DNA of 15,786 bases from DASPJQ01 sp035299065 (GCA_035299065.1 DATGXI010000125.1:1-15786); one strand, 5' to 3'; shown: positions 6,890-14,375, counted from the stretch's first letter. A program made the numbers and translations. Notes: a model not told the origin generated them from the sequence alone.

Positions 6890-7855
6890 ATGATAATTGT
6901 TACAGGTGCAGCCGGTTTTATTGGAAGTTGTTTGGTGAGCAGGCTCAACCAGCTGGGTTTTAATGACCTGGTTTTGGTTGACGATTTTTCACACAAGCAA
7001 AAGGAAGGTAATTATTCGGGTAAAAAATACACCGCACTTGTTGAGCGCACCAACTTTTTGAAATGGCTTGACGAAAACCAGGAATGGGTACAATTTATTT
7101 TTCACTTGGGTGCACGAACCGATACGACCGAATTCAATAAAACCATTTTTGATGAATTGAATGTGGAGTATTCAAAAAATGTATGGAATGCCTGTGTGAA
7201 ATATGGCTTACCATTGGTTTATGCCTCGTCAGCTGCTACATACGGGTTAGGCGAACATGGATACAAAGATGAGCATGCGCTGGTGCCAAAATTGAAACCC
7301 CTTAATCCGTATGGCGATTCAAAAAATGATTTTGACAAATGGGTTTTGCACCAGGAAAAGAAACCGTTTTTTTGGGCCGGAATAAAATTCTTTAATGTAT
7401 TTGGCCCGAATGAATTTCATAAGGGACGCATGGCCAGCGTTGTTTTTCATGCCTACAATCAAATTAAGGCAACTGGAAAAGTAAAATTATTTCGTTCACA
7501 CAATTCTGACTATAAAGACGGGTATCAGTTGCGTGATTTTGTATATGTAAAAGATGTGGCCCAGGTGCTTTGTTTTTTAATGGAGCACCGTAAAAATTCA
7601 GGTATTTATAACCTGGGAACAGGTAAAGCACGCGCATTTTATGACCTGGCGGCAGCAACATTCAACGCCATGGGTGTAAAGGAGAACATTGAATACATTG
7701 ACATTCCGGCTGACATTCGCGATAAGTACCAGTATTATACCATTGCCGATATGCAAAAACTCAGGAGCATTGGTTATACACAGGAGTTCATGAGCCTTGA
7801 ACAGGCTATTGATGATTATGTGAAGCATCACCTGACCAATACGGTTTATTGGTAG
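6890..7855 (+). CDS. hldD: ADP-L-glycero-D-manno-heptose 6-epimerase
   Basis: This is an extended short-chain dehydrogenase of 321 residues, the usual HldD length. It epimerises ADP-D-glycero-D-manno-heptose at C6 to give the L,D-heptose used in LPS inner core. The NAD(P) fold begins immediately (MIIVTGAAGFIGS), followed by the acidic LVDDFS turn. The family-specific FHLGARTDTTE follows, then SSAATYG, and the catalytic YxxxK as Tyr141-Lys145 in NPYGDSK. The second HldD catalytic residue, Lys178, lies in FFNVFGPNEFHKGRMASV. QLRDFVYVKDV and YNLGTG complete the pattern. Related epimerases such as GalE lack the GPNE(F/Y)HKG block, so HldD is strongly favoured. It is divergent from the pterin synthase gene and has no heptose partner genes (hldE, gmhA/B) in the window. 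Confidence 0.94.
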   Translation: MIIVTGAAGFIGSCLVSRLNQLGFNDLVLVDDFSHKQKEGNYSGKKYTALVERTNFLKWLDENQEWVQFIFHLGARTDTTEFNKTIFDELNVEYSKNVWNACVKYGLPLVYASSAATYGLGEHGYKDEHALVPKLKPLNPYGDSKNDFDKWVLHQEKKPFFWAGIKFFNVFGPNEFHKGRMASVVFHAYNQIKATGKVKLFRSHNSDYKDGYQLRDFVYVKDVAQVLCFLMEHRKNSGIYNLGTGKARAFYDLAAATFNAMGVKENIEYIDIPADIRDKYQYYTIADMQKLRSIGYTQEFMSLEQAIDDYVKHHLTNTVYW

Positions 7856-7950
7856 CGTCTTAGCGAATTATAGATTAATCCTTTCGTTTAATTATATTGG
7901 TGCAGCCGGGCCCTGATCATTTGCTATTTTGAATGAAATTAGAAAATGGT

Positions 7951-8619
7951 ATGAGGCGTATTTTAGTTTTGGTTATTTGCCTGGCGGTTTTTTCAGGATG
8001 TAACCAGGCCAATAAAACTACAGGTAAAAACAAACCCGTTAAAGCAACATTGCCCGTTTTACTGGTGTATGACACGCACGTTTCAAAAAAATATATTGAT
8101 ACCCTTCAAAAGCATTTGGAAAAGGCTTTTCCCTATGAGATTATAGTGAAAGAATCGCCCGCCCTGCCTGAAAAACTGCGATCACCAATGCGTGGTAACC
8201 GCTACCGGGCCGACTCAATTTTGCGTTATTTGAATTCAATGTACGAAGGGCAGGCCTTAAAAACAATTATGATCACGCATCATGGAATTACCTGTACCAA
8301 ACATATGATGAAGAATGGTAAAAAAGTAGTGAAGGAACCGCGGGCCCGCTATCTTGACTGGGGAATTTTTGGATTGGGATCGTGTCCTGGTTATACCTGT
8401 GTGGTTTCAACCGCCTTTTTATGGACGCGCAATGCCCATGAAAAAACGTTTTTGCAACGGCTTAAAAACATTTCGGTACATGAAATAGGGCATACGTTTG
8501 GCTTACCGCATTGCCCTGTTAAATCTTGTGTAATGAATGATGCCAATGAGACCATTGTTACCATTGATAAGTCAACAGGCGTGTTTTGTGAGAAATGCAG
8601 GTTGTTGTTGAAAATGTAG
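7951..8619 (+). CDS. Archaemetzincin-type (M54) zinc metalloprotease with lipoprotein signal
   Basis: The diagnostic archaemetzincin signature is complete: HEIGHTFGLPHC, then Cys and Met in SCVM, then 17 residues and CEKC. In the 222-residue form the three zinc histidines are about 177, 181 and 187, and the four cysteines form the family's second, structural zinc site. Upstream, PVLLVYDTHVSKKYID and GLGSCPGYTCVVST match the M54 beta-sheet region. The N-terminus MRRILVLVICLAVFSGC is a probable lipoprotein signal with the lipid-modified Cys17. The usual family members lack a signal and are thought cytosolic. An upstream in-frame ATG at 7933 would add six residues. I prefer 7951 because a possible -7 element (TATTTTG, 7925-7931) would place the transcript start downstream of 7933. 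Substrate is unknown. Confidence 0.9.
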   Translation: MRRILVLVICLAVFSGCNQANKTTGKNKPVKATLPVLLVYDTHVSKKYIDTLQKHLEKAFPYEIIVKESPALPEKLRSPMRGNRYRADSILRYLNSMYEGQALKTIMITHHGITCTKHMMKNGKKVVKEPRARYLDWGIFGLGSCPGYTCVVSTAFLWTRNAHEKTFLQRLKNISVHEIGHTFGLPHCPVKSCVMNDANETIVTIDKSTGVFCEKCRLLLKM

Positions 8620-8639
8620 CCCTTTTTAAGATAAATACA

Positions 8640-8816
8640 GCCGCGAATGACACAAATTGCACGAATGTGTCTGGTAACGATTCCCACGGTTTTTCTTCCA
8701 CGAATAAGCGCGAATGTTTCAAGCTTCATTGGGATTATATTCTTGAAGGAAATGCCTTTGGAATCCAAAAAAAGACTTTTATTTGGCGTTACTTCGTGCC
8801 CTTAGCGGCAAAAGAG
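8640..8816. repeat. Non-coding repeat element with CACGAAT/CGCGAATG units
   Basis: The gap between the metzincin and the acetyltransferase (8620-8846) contains CGCGAATG at 8642 and 8709, CACGAATG at 8660, CACGAAT at 8699, and an inverted relative, TTCGTGCCCTTAGCGGCAAAA, at 8793-8813. The phrase set (CGCGAATGACAC, TTCGTG, TTAGCGG) resembles intergenic repeats I associate with Bacteroidota and other environmental genomes. This is recall, not a search. The frame reading through it in phase with the acetyltransferase has no recognisable protein character, so I treat it as non-coding. Boundaries are approximate. Confidence 0.45.
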
Positions 8817-8831
8817 AGGAGGAATAATACG

Positions 8832-8839
8832 TACATTCG
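8832..8839 (+). promoter_or_regulatory. Candidate -7 promoter element of the GNAT gene
   Basis: TACATTCG matches TAnnTTTG at all but one defined base and is 7 bases from the ATG at 8847, the same spacing as at the pterin synthase gene. Confidence 0.35.
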
Positions 8840-8846
8840 TAAAACC

Positions 8847-9344
8847 ATGAACCCTGTACTTATCATAGCCAAACAAGACGAACTGGATCAAATAGCCCGG
8901 TTGGCTGAAATTACCTGGAATGATCATTATCCTGCTATAGTTGGGCAAAAACAGGTGGATTATATGCTGGCAAAAATTTATTCAGAAAAAGCCTTGCTGG
9001 AGCAGTATGAAAAAAAGGGACACGTGTTTTATTTTGTGGAGTTGGATGGAAGGAGAGTGGGTTTTATAGCTGTAACCCACTTGCCTGAAATAAATGAAGT
9101 ATTCATTCATAAATTTTATTTGCTTCAGCAAAAACAAAAGCAGGGACTGGGTACCGAAGTATTTAATTTGATTTGTGGTTTGTACCCGTCAAATACCTCG
9201 TACAAACTAACTGTTAACAGGCAGAACTACAAATCCATTAATTTTTACTTCAAAAATGGGTTTATCATTGAAAGCGTTGCCGATTTCGATATTGGCGATG
9301 GCTATTTTATGAATGATTTTGTAATGGTAAAAAAGGCGGTGTAA
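8847..9344 (+). CDS. GNAT-family N-acetyltransferase
   Basis: This is a 165-residue GNAT protein. An N-terminal strand and helix (VLIIAKQDELDQIARLAEITW) are followed by HYPAIVGQKQVDYML. The central strands FYFVELDGRRVGFIAV and VFIHKFYLL are followed by the acetyl-CoA pyrophosphate loop QKQKQGLGTE (Gly100, Gly102). Then comes the C-terminal pair LTVNRQNYKSINFYFKNGF, where the N..(S/A)I.FY.K.GF pattern is typical. It is related to RimI/SpeG-like acetyltransferases, but the substrate is not predictable. The frame is open back to 8595, overlapping the metzincin gene. I reject that 84-residue extension because it encodes repeat-derived, non-protein-like sequence and because MNPVLIIAKQ is a normal GNAT beginning. 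Confidence 0.9.
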   Translation: MNPVLIIAKQDELDQIARLAEITWNDHYPAIVGQKQVDYMLAKIYSEKALLEQYEKKGHVFYFVELDGRRVGFIAVTHLPEINEVFIHKFYLLQQKQKQGLGTEVFNLICGLYPSNTSYKLTVNRQNYKSINFYFKNGFIIESVADFDIGDGYFMNDFVMVKKAV

Positions 9345-9359
9345 ATCTTTTGTAAATTT

Positions 9360-9408
9360 CAGGTTTCCAAATTGTTACGGGTTCATAAAATACGGGAAAC
9401 CTGCCCGT
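9360..9408. repeat. Inverted repeats just upstream of the pckA promoter
   Basis: CAGGTTTCC (9360-9368) and GGAAACCTG (9395-9403) are perfect 9-base inverted arms separated by 26 bases. Overlapping the right arm, ACGGG (9392-9396) can instead pair with CCCGT (9404-9408) around a 7-base loop. TACGGG also occurs twice as a direct repeat (9376 and 9391). The structure ends 9 bases before the pckA -7 element. It could be an operator, or a read-through hairpin for the GNAT gene; there is no T-run after it, which argues against a simple terminator. Confidence 0.45.
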
Positions 9409-9417
9409 TAAATTCGC

Positions 9418-9425
9418 TATCTTTG
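9418..9425 (+). promoter_or_regulatory. -7 promoter element of pckA
   Basis: TATCTTTG is a perfect match to TAnnTTTG, 38 bases before the pckA ATG, which leaves a leader of about 30 bases that is AT-rich and lacks a Shine-Dalgarno sequence. No good -33 TTTG is present, and the inverted repeat occupies that area instead. Confidence 0.6.
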
Positions 9426-9463
9426 CAACTGTAAATTGTTAAAAATTAAACTTTTATAAAATT

Positions 9464-11083
9464 ATGAGCCATTTCGGAATTACTCCCAACAAGCACGATT
9501 TAAGTTATATTGGATTACAACATGCATCAACGGTTTTTTGGAACCTTACACCTGCTGAGCTGGTTGAGGAAACCATTATAACGGGTCAAGGTAATTTAGC
9601 AGATACCGGTGCGCTTGCAATTGATACCGGAGAGTTCACAGGACGTTCACCAAAAGATAAATTTATTGTTTGCGATGCCAAAACAGAAAACACGGTATGG
9701 TGGGGCGATATCAATATTAAGTTTGATTCAGATAAATTTGAGCGTTTACGTCAGCGCATAGTAGCATACATGGCCAACCGTGATGTGTATGCGCGCGATG
9801 TGTATGCATGTGCCGATCCTAAATTCCGTTTGAACATTCGCGTAATGACTGAGTACCCGTGGTCAAACTTGTTTGCGTATAACATGTTTTTACGCCCTAC
9901 CAAAGATGAATTAAAAACCTTTGAACCCGAATGGAACATTATTTGTGCACCGGGTTTTAAAGCTGATCCGGCTATTGATGGTACACGTCAGCATAATTTT
10001 GCAGCCCTTGATTTTACCCGTAAAATAATTTTAATTGGTGGAACGGGTTATACAGGTGAAATTAAAAAAGGAATTTTTGGTGTATTGAATTACATTCTGC
10101 CACAGGAAAAAAACACCTTGTCAATGCACTGCTCGGCAAACATTGGTAAGAATGGCGATACCGCAGTTTTCTTTGGTCTGTCAGGTACAGGTAAAACAAC
10201 CTTGTCGGCCGACCCGAATCGTGGTTTGATTGGTGATGATGAGCATGGCTGGGCTGATGGCAGTGTGTTTAATTTTGAAGGTGGTTGTTATGCCAAAACA
10301 ATTGACCTGACCGAGGAGAAAGAACCTGAAATATGGAAAGCCATTAAGTTTGGTTCATTGTTGGAGAACATTAATTTTACCGAAGACACAACCACTGTAG
10401 ATTTCACCGATAATTCAAAAACAGAAAATACGCGCGTAAGTTATCCTATACATTACATTCAAAATGCCGTAAGCCCAAGCGTGGGTGGCGATCCTAAAAA
10501 TATTTTCTTCCTCACGTGTGATGCGTTTGGAGTATTGCCTCCAATTTCAAAATTGACCATACCGCAAGCCATGTACCATTTCATTTCAGGTTATACTGCA
10601 AAGGTTGCAGGTACTGAAATGGGCGTTACCGAACCGCAAACTACATTCAGTGCATGTTTTGGACGTGCGTTTTTACCTTTGCATCCTGCTAAGTATGCCG
10701 AGTTGCTTGGTAAAAAAATAAAGAATGGTAACGTAAATGTTTGGTTGGTGAATACAGGATGGACAGGCGGTTCATATGGTGTAGGTGAGCGTATGAAGTT
10801 GAAGTTTACACGCGCCATGATTACAGCTGCCTTGAACGGTAACCTTGATAAAGTAAACTATGAAACCATTCCTGTTTTCAATTTACAGGTTCCGGCTTCA
10901 TGCCCTGATGTGCCTACTGAGATATTGAATCCAATCAATACGTGGAAAGACAAGAACGCTTACAATGAAACCCTGAACAAACTTGCAGGCCAGTTCAATA
11001 AAAACTTTGAACAGTATGCTGCGGGAACAAGTAAGGAAATTCTTGACGCAGCTCCCAATACCGCAGTGGCTGCAGCTAAGTAA
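9464..11083 (+). CDS. pckA: Phosphoenolpyruvate carboxykinase (ATP-dependent)
   Basis: The enzyme catalyses oxaloacetate + ATP to phosphoenolpyruvate + CO2 + ADP, the entry to gluconeogenesis (or the reverse, CO2-fixing direction in fermenting relatives). The 539 residues match the ATP-type family. Landmarks are TGEFTGRSPKDKFIV (substrate-binding Arg), GEIKKGIFGVLN (Lys201/202), MHCSANIG (metal-binding His222), the P-loop GLSGTGKTTLSAD (residues 238-250, Lys244) and LIGDDEHGW (Asp259). FNFEGGCYAK and NTGWTGGSYGVGERMKL follow. The P-loop and GDDEHGW pattern separate it from the GTP-dependent class. It is flanked by its own -7 promoter upstream and a hairpin terminator downstream, so it is a single-gene transcript. 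The inverted repeat before the promoter is a candidate regulatory site. Confidence 0.98.
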   Translation: MSHFGITPNKHDLSYIGLQHASTVFWNLTPAELVEETIITGQGNLADTGALAIDTGEFTGRSPKDKFIVCDAKTENTVWWGDINIKFDSDKFERLRQRIVAYMANRDVYARDVYACADPKFRLNIRVMTEYPWSNLFAYNMFLRPTKDELKTFEPEWNIICAPGFKADPAIDGTRQHNFAALDFTRKIILIGGTGYTGEIKKGIFGVLNYILPQEKNTLSMHCSANIGKNGDTAVFFGLSGTGKTTLSADPNRGLIGDDEHGWADGSVFNFEGGCYAKTIDLTEEKEPEIWKAIKFGSLLENINFTEDTTTVDFTDNSKTENTRVSYPIHYIQNAVSPSVGGDPKNIFFLTCDAFGVLPPISKLTIPQAMYHFISGYTAKVAGTEMGVTEPQTTFSACFGRAFLPLHPAKYAELLGKKIKNGNVNVWLVNTGWTGGSYGVGERMKLKFTRAMITAALNGNLDKVNYETIPVFNLQVPASCPDVPTEILNPINTWKDKNAYNETLNKLAGQFNKNFEQYAAGTSKEILDAAPNTAVAAAK

Positions 11084-11113
11084 TTGTTTGCGCAAATACG
11101 TGCAAAGGCACTT

Positions 11114-11145
11114 GAAAAAAAAACACAGGTAGTGTGAGTTTTTTC
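11114..11145 (+). terminator. Intrinsic terminator after pckA
   Basis: A run of A residues leads into ACAC, loop AGGTA, then GTGT, GAG and a T6 run. The A-run and T-run extend the short GC-containing stem, so the hairpin could work on either strand. It lies 31 bases past the pckA stop and before the kinase promoter. Confidence 0.6.
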
Positions 11146-11191
11146 ATTGTACATACAGGTATTATTTTCGTCTAAAAAACAGGTAATTCAC

Positions 11192-11221
11192 TTTGCAGGC
11201 AAAACTGTTTAGCTACATTTG
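11192..11221 (+). promoter_or_regulatory. Bacteroidota-type promoter of the histidine kinase gene
   Basis: TTTG at 11192-11195, an 18-base spacer and TACATTTG at 11214-11221 resemble the -33 and -7 pair of the Bacteroidota primary sigma factor. Only 8 bases separate the -7 element from the ATG at 11230, so the mRNA is probably leaderless or nearly so. Confidence 0.6.
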
Positions 11222-11229
11222 CGGCAATA

Positions 11230-12663
11230 ATGAATTCCAGTACTGAAGAGTTGCACCAACGTATTGCTGAACTTGAGGCCGAAAACAAGGCATTAAGGGA
11301 AGGCTATCATACCCATGTTACAGGTAAAACAGTTGCGGCTCCTCCTCAATTCCAGGAATTATTTAATGTGGCCGAAAAAACGGTTGGTGAATACTTCACG
11401 CGCATTAATTTGCGCCCGTCAGAAGGAACAATTACCATTAATGATGAGCGGTATGTGCTTGTTCGTGCATCAGCCCTGTCATATGAATTTTTCAATAAAA
11501 TCATTGACCTGTACTCTGATCGCGGTGAAGCCGAAGCTATTTTAATTGGTAAAAACTTTTTGTTTGACATTGCACACGTATTGGGAATTGAAGACGCTAA
11601 GAACTTTACCAAAAAAATGGGAATTACCGATCCTGTTAGTAAACTATCAGCCGGGCCCGTTCATTTTGCCTACTCTGGTTGGGCGTTTGTTGACATTTTA
11701 ACTGAAAGCAAGCCAACACCTGATGATAATTTTTTCCTGAAGTTCAACCATCCCTATTCATTTGAATCTTCATCGTGGATAAAGACGGGAAAAAAATCGG
11801 CTTTCCCGGTATGTGTCATGAACGCAGGTTATTCGTCAGGGTGGTGTGAAGAAAGTTTTGGACTTTCGCTCACTGCCGTAGAGGTTTCGTGCCGTGCCAA
11901 AGGCGATGAACATTGTACCTTCATTATGGCTCCGCCACATCGCATTCACGAATACCTTACCAAGGAACAGCAACAGGGAAAATCATCGGCTGTGTACGAT
12001 GTTCCCATGTTTTTTGAACGAAAAAAGGCTGAGGAAAAGATCAAAGCATCACTTTTTGAAAAAGAAGTGTTGCTCAAAGAAATTCACCACCGCGTTAAAA
12101 ATAACTTGCAAATTATTTCCAGTTTGCTCAAGTTGCAGTCGTCATTCCTTAACGACCCACGCTTGAATTCAATATTGCAGTCGAGCCAGCAGCGCATAAA
12201 GACCATGGCCATTGTACACGAAAAATTGTATCTAAGCGACCTGCAGTTTGTAAACGTGGCCAGTTATGTGCGAAGCATTGCACAAATGTCATTGGAAACA
12301 TTTTCAGATGGTACCAAAGACATTAAATTTGAATTTGATTTCACAACATCAGTAGTCTATTTTAAAATTGACAAAGCTATACCATGCGGGCTAATCATCA
12401 ACGAGATCATTACAAATGCGTTTAAATACGCTTTTGTTGACCGTCCAAAAGGAATTATTTCCATTGGCATGAGCAAAGGTTTACACGACTTCAAAATAAC
12501 CATTTCTGATAACGGAATAGGCTTGCCCGCCTCAATTGATCCCGGAAACTCAAATTCACTGGGTTTTGAACTGGTTGAAATTCTTTCCAGGCAAATTGAC
12601 GCAAAAATTGAAGTTGACAGGGCCAGTGGTACAAGCTACACTATAACTGTTCCAATGGATTAG
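11230..12663 (+). CDS. Soluble V4R-domain sensor histidine kinase (HisKA_2 type)
   Basis: This is a 477-residue kinase without membrane segments. Residues about 4-24 form a short coiled coil (ELHQRIAELEAENKALRE). Residues about 40-240 look like the XylR_N/V4R sensor module, ending in the characteristic EVSCRAKGDEHCTFIMAPP (Cys221, Cys229), which in that fold can hold a small ligand or a metal. A linker follows, then the HisKA_2 dimerisation helix KEIHHRVKNNLQIISSLLKL with the phospho-acceptor at His286 or His287. The ATPase domain has an N-box (NEIITNAFKYAF, Asn391/Asn396), DNGIGLP (Asp427) and SLGFELVEIL. Kinases of this class usually pair with response regulators encoded elsewhere; none is adjacent. 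The start is supported by a -33/-7 promoter ending 8 bases upstream. It converges on the OmpA-domain gene 26 bases on. Confidence 0.9.
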   Translation: MNSSTEELHQRIAELEAENKALREGYHTHVTGKTVAAPPQFQELFNVAEKTVGEYFTRINLRPSEGTITINDERYVLVRASALSYEFFNKIIDLYSDRGEAEAILIGKNFLFDIAHVLGIEDAKNFTKKMGITDPVSKLSAGPVHFAYSGWAFVDILTESKPTPDDNFFLKFNHPYSFESSSWIKTGKKSAFPVCVMNAGYSSGWCEESFGLSLTAVEVSCRAKGDEHCTFIMAPPHRIHEYLTKEQQQGKSSAVYDVPMFFERKKAEEKIKASLFEKEVLLKEIHHRVKNNLQIISSLLKLQSSFLNDPRLNSILQSSQQRIKTMAIVHEKLYLSDLQFVNVASYVRSIAQMSLETFSDGTKDIKFEFDFTTSVVYFKIDKAIPCGLIINEIITNAFKYAFVDRPKGIISIGMSKGLHDFKITISDNGIGLPASIDPGNSNSLGFELVEILSRQIDAKIEVDRASGTSYTITVPMD

Positions 12664-12689
12664 TTAGCAGGTTTAAAGTGCCGGCAATT

Positions 12690-14207
12690 TTAATCACCAA
12701 ATATTTTTTTTAGTGAAATTTCCAGTTGGGCAGGTTGTATTTCCTTGTATTCGGGTTTAAAATCCGTGTCGTTTTTAACTGTGAGTGGAATAGCCGAAAA
12801 CAATATTTTTCCTTCCTTGCGCTTCGTTGAAATAATCCAGGCGTCCATGTTAACGGGAATGCCCTGAAATCTGGTTGCATCAGCATACGAACCGGTTGGT
12901 GAAAGAATTACCTTCATGCCTTTAAACACCATTCTGCTTAAGGTGTTGTGGGTTGAATCAGTTACAGTAATGTTTACTTTTGCAAAGCCATTTGCAGCAC
13001 TAAAGCAATCAATGTTACGCCACCCAAAGTCGGACATGTTGAAAATATAATAGTTCACATCGTCATAACTTGCATTACCCTGGTTCATGCGTTTGCGCGC
13101 ATCTTCTACCTGTTTGTTTTTTAATATGCGTGCAATTCTATCATAATTGTCGCCATAAATCCTGCGCATGGAATCAAGTGTTGCACAGTCGGCCCCTCTT
13201 GGATTAACGGTAGTTGGTGTTGTTGTTTTTTTTCGTTTTGACTTTGGAGTAAGCGCACGCTTTATTTTGCAAAAGAACAAAGGGCAATTTTCAAAGGGCT
13301 TTTTAGTACTAATACTCTCAATGTAACAATCAATCATGAATGCTTTGAGGTTTCCTCCCAGTAATGGATTGTTAGACCTTATCCAATTATCCAGAATGGT
13401 GTCGTTATGCGTTACACCGTCAAACAAGCCCATGCGTGAATCAAACGTATCGGCAGGTATCATTACTGTAATTTTATTGCTGCCATTTATGACAAGGTTG
13501 TTGCTGTCAATTTTGGCGCGCAGGTAAATCATTCCGCCTGTTTCCAGAATTTTGTCATCACTTGTTGTGTTTAATTGCATCATGAACATATCTGTCATAG
13601 TGAGTGCTTCTCTCAACTCATAGGTCACACATTGGCCTTTGTATTCCTTGGGCAATATAACGGAGTTAGCCTTTATGATAATGGCGGTTCCCTGGCGCCC
13701 AACAATAAAGGTGTCTTTTAACGGGTTTATACAAAAACGTTGACAGGCATTGTATTGGTATTCGAATGGTTTTGTACCGCACGAAGGATAAAAATGTTTG
13801 TCATAAGAAATCTCAACACGCCTGTTTTTGGCTTTTCCCTCTTCGGTTGTATTTATATCTTTTGGGTATTCTTCGCCCGACCAGGCAACGGAATAAAGCA
13901 TAGGATTTTTAATGTAACGCGAAACATACTTTTCAATTTCCTTTGCACGTTTTTTGGATAATTCCTGGTTATAGGCGTTGCTGGCATCTGAGTCGGTATG
14001 GCCAATTATGCGCAAATGATGTTGAAGGGGCTCAATGGACTCCGATTTGAGAAAATCCTGTACAAGGTTGTAGATTATAAGCGTGTCGGCCGGGGAATAC
14101 TGCCAATGGTTGCTCGAATAATAAATGGATTGGCTGCCCATTTGGGCCTTTGCCGCATTGCCTGCAATCAGTAGACAAAGCATTGAAAAAAAACGTAGTT
14201 TGTGCAT
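12690..14207 (-). CDS. Exported protein with N-terminal OmpA peptidoglycan-binding domain and unassigned C-terminal region
   Basis: The 505-residue product starts with a signal peptide (MHKLRFFSMLCLLIAGNAAKA, cut before Gln22). Residues about 38-135 are an OmpA C-like domain: RIIGHTDSDASNAYNQELSKKRAKEIEKYV and GKAKNRRVEIS. Asp72 and Arg87 occupy the positions that bind diaminopimelate in OmpA. Placing this domain directly after the signal, with about 370 residues following, is the reverse of the usual order. The C-terminal part is beta-rich (GQCVTYELREALTMTDMFMM, GGMIYLRAKI, NKITVMIPADTFD) with a basic linker near residues 317-328 (KSKRKKTTT), and I recognise no family there. The frame extends to a TTG at 14231, but the ATG at 14207 gives the normal signal peptide. 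Anchoring to peptidoglycan in the periplasm is likely; the cargo role is unknown. Confidence 0.85.
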   Translation of the reverse strand: MHKLRFFSMLCLLIAGNAAKAQMGSQSIYYSSNHWQYSPADTLIIYNLVQDFLKSESIEPLQHHLRIIGHTDSDASNAYNQELSKKRAKEIEKYVSRYIKNPMLYSVAWSGEEYPKDINTTEEGKAKNRRVEISYDKHFYPSCGTKPFEYQYNACQRFCINPLKDTFIVGRQGTAIIIKANSVILPKEYKGQCVTYELREALTMTDMFMMQLNTTSDDKILETGGMIYLRAKIDSNNLVINGSNKITVMIPADTFDSRMGLFDGVTHNDTILDNWIRSNNPLLGGNLKAFMIDCYIESISTKKPFENCPLFFCKIKRALTPKSKRKKTTTPTTVNPRGADCATLDSMRRIYGDNYDRIARILKNKQVEDARKRMNQGNASYDDVNYYIFNMSDFGWRNIDCFSAANGFAKVNITVTDSTHNTLSRMVFKGMKVILSPTGSYADATRFQGIPVNMDAWIISTKRKEGKILFSAIPLTVKNDTDFKPEYKEIQPAQLEISLKKIFGD

Positions 14208-14352
14208 GATGTGTGGGTTAAGTTTGAGCAAATAACGCTAAAACTCTTTTTTTGTTACAAGGGTCACTTTGTCAACCAGGCACCATTAATAAAAACGGCC
14301 TTAAAATTTCACAATGAAACACCTATTTTGCATTAAGCATTGAAACTAATTT

Positions 14353-14360
14353 TATCTTTA
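14353..14360 (+). promoter_or_regulatory. Candidate -7 promoter element of the ricT-like gene
   Basis: TATCTTTA matches TAnnTTTG except for the last base and ends 15 bases before the ATG at 14376. A TTTTG at 14326-14330 lies 22 bases upstream, a little far for a -33 element. The 168-base divergent region 14208-14375 contains nothing else I can name. Confidence 0.4.
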
Positions 14361-14375
14361 TAGTTTACTATAAAT

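Noticed and set aside
6823..6996. A 58-residue N-terminal extension of the pterin synthase frame starting at a TTG.
   Set aside because: It overlaps the divergent hldD gene, has no family counterpart, and the promoter element at 6830-6837 lies inside it.
8595..8846. An 84-residue N-terminal extension of the GNAT protein.
   Set aside because: It overlaps the metzincin gene, is built from repeat-like DNA and does not resemble protein; the GNAT fold begins at 8847.
14208..14231. A longer start (TTG at 14231) for the OmpA-domain protein.
   Set aside because: The ATG at 14207 gives a standard signal peptide directly; the extension only adds a non-typical MLKLNPHI.
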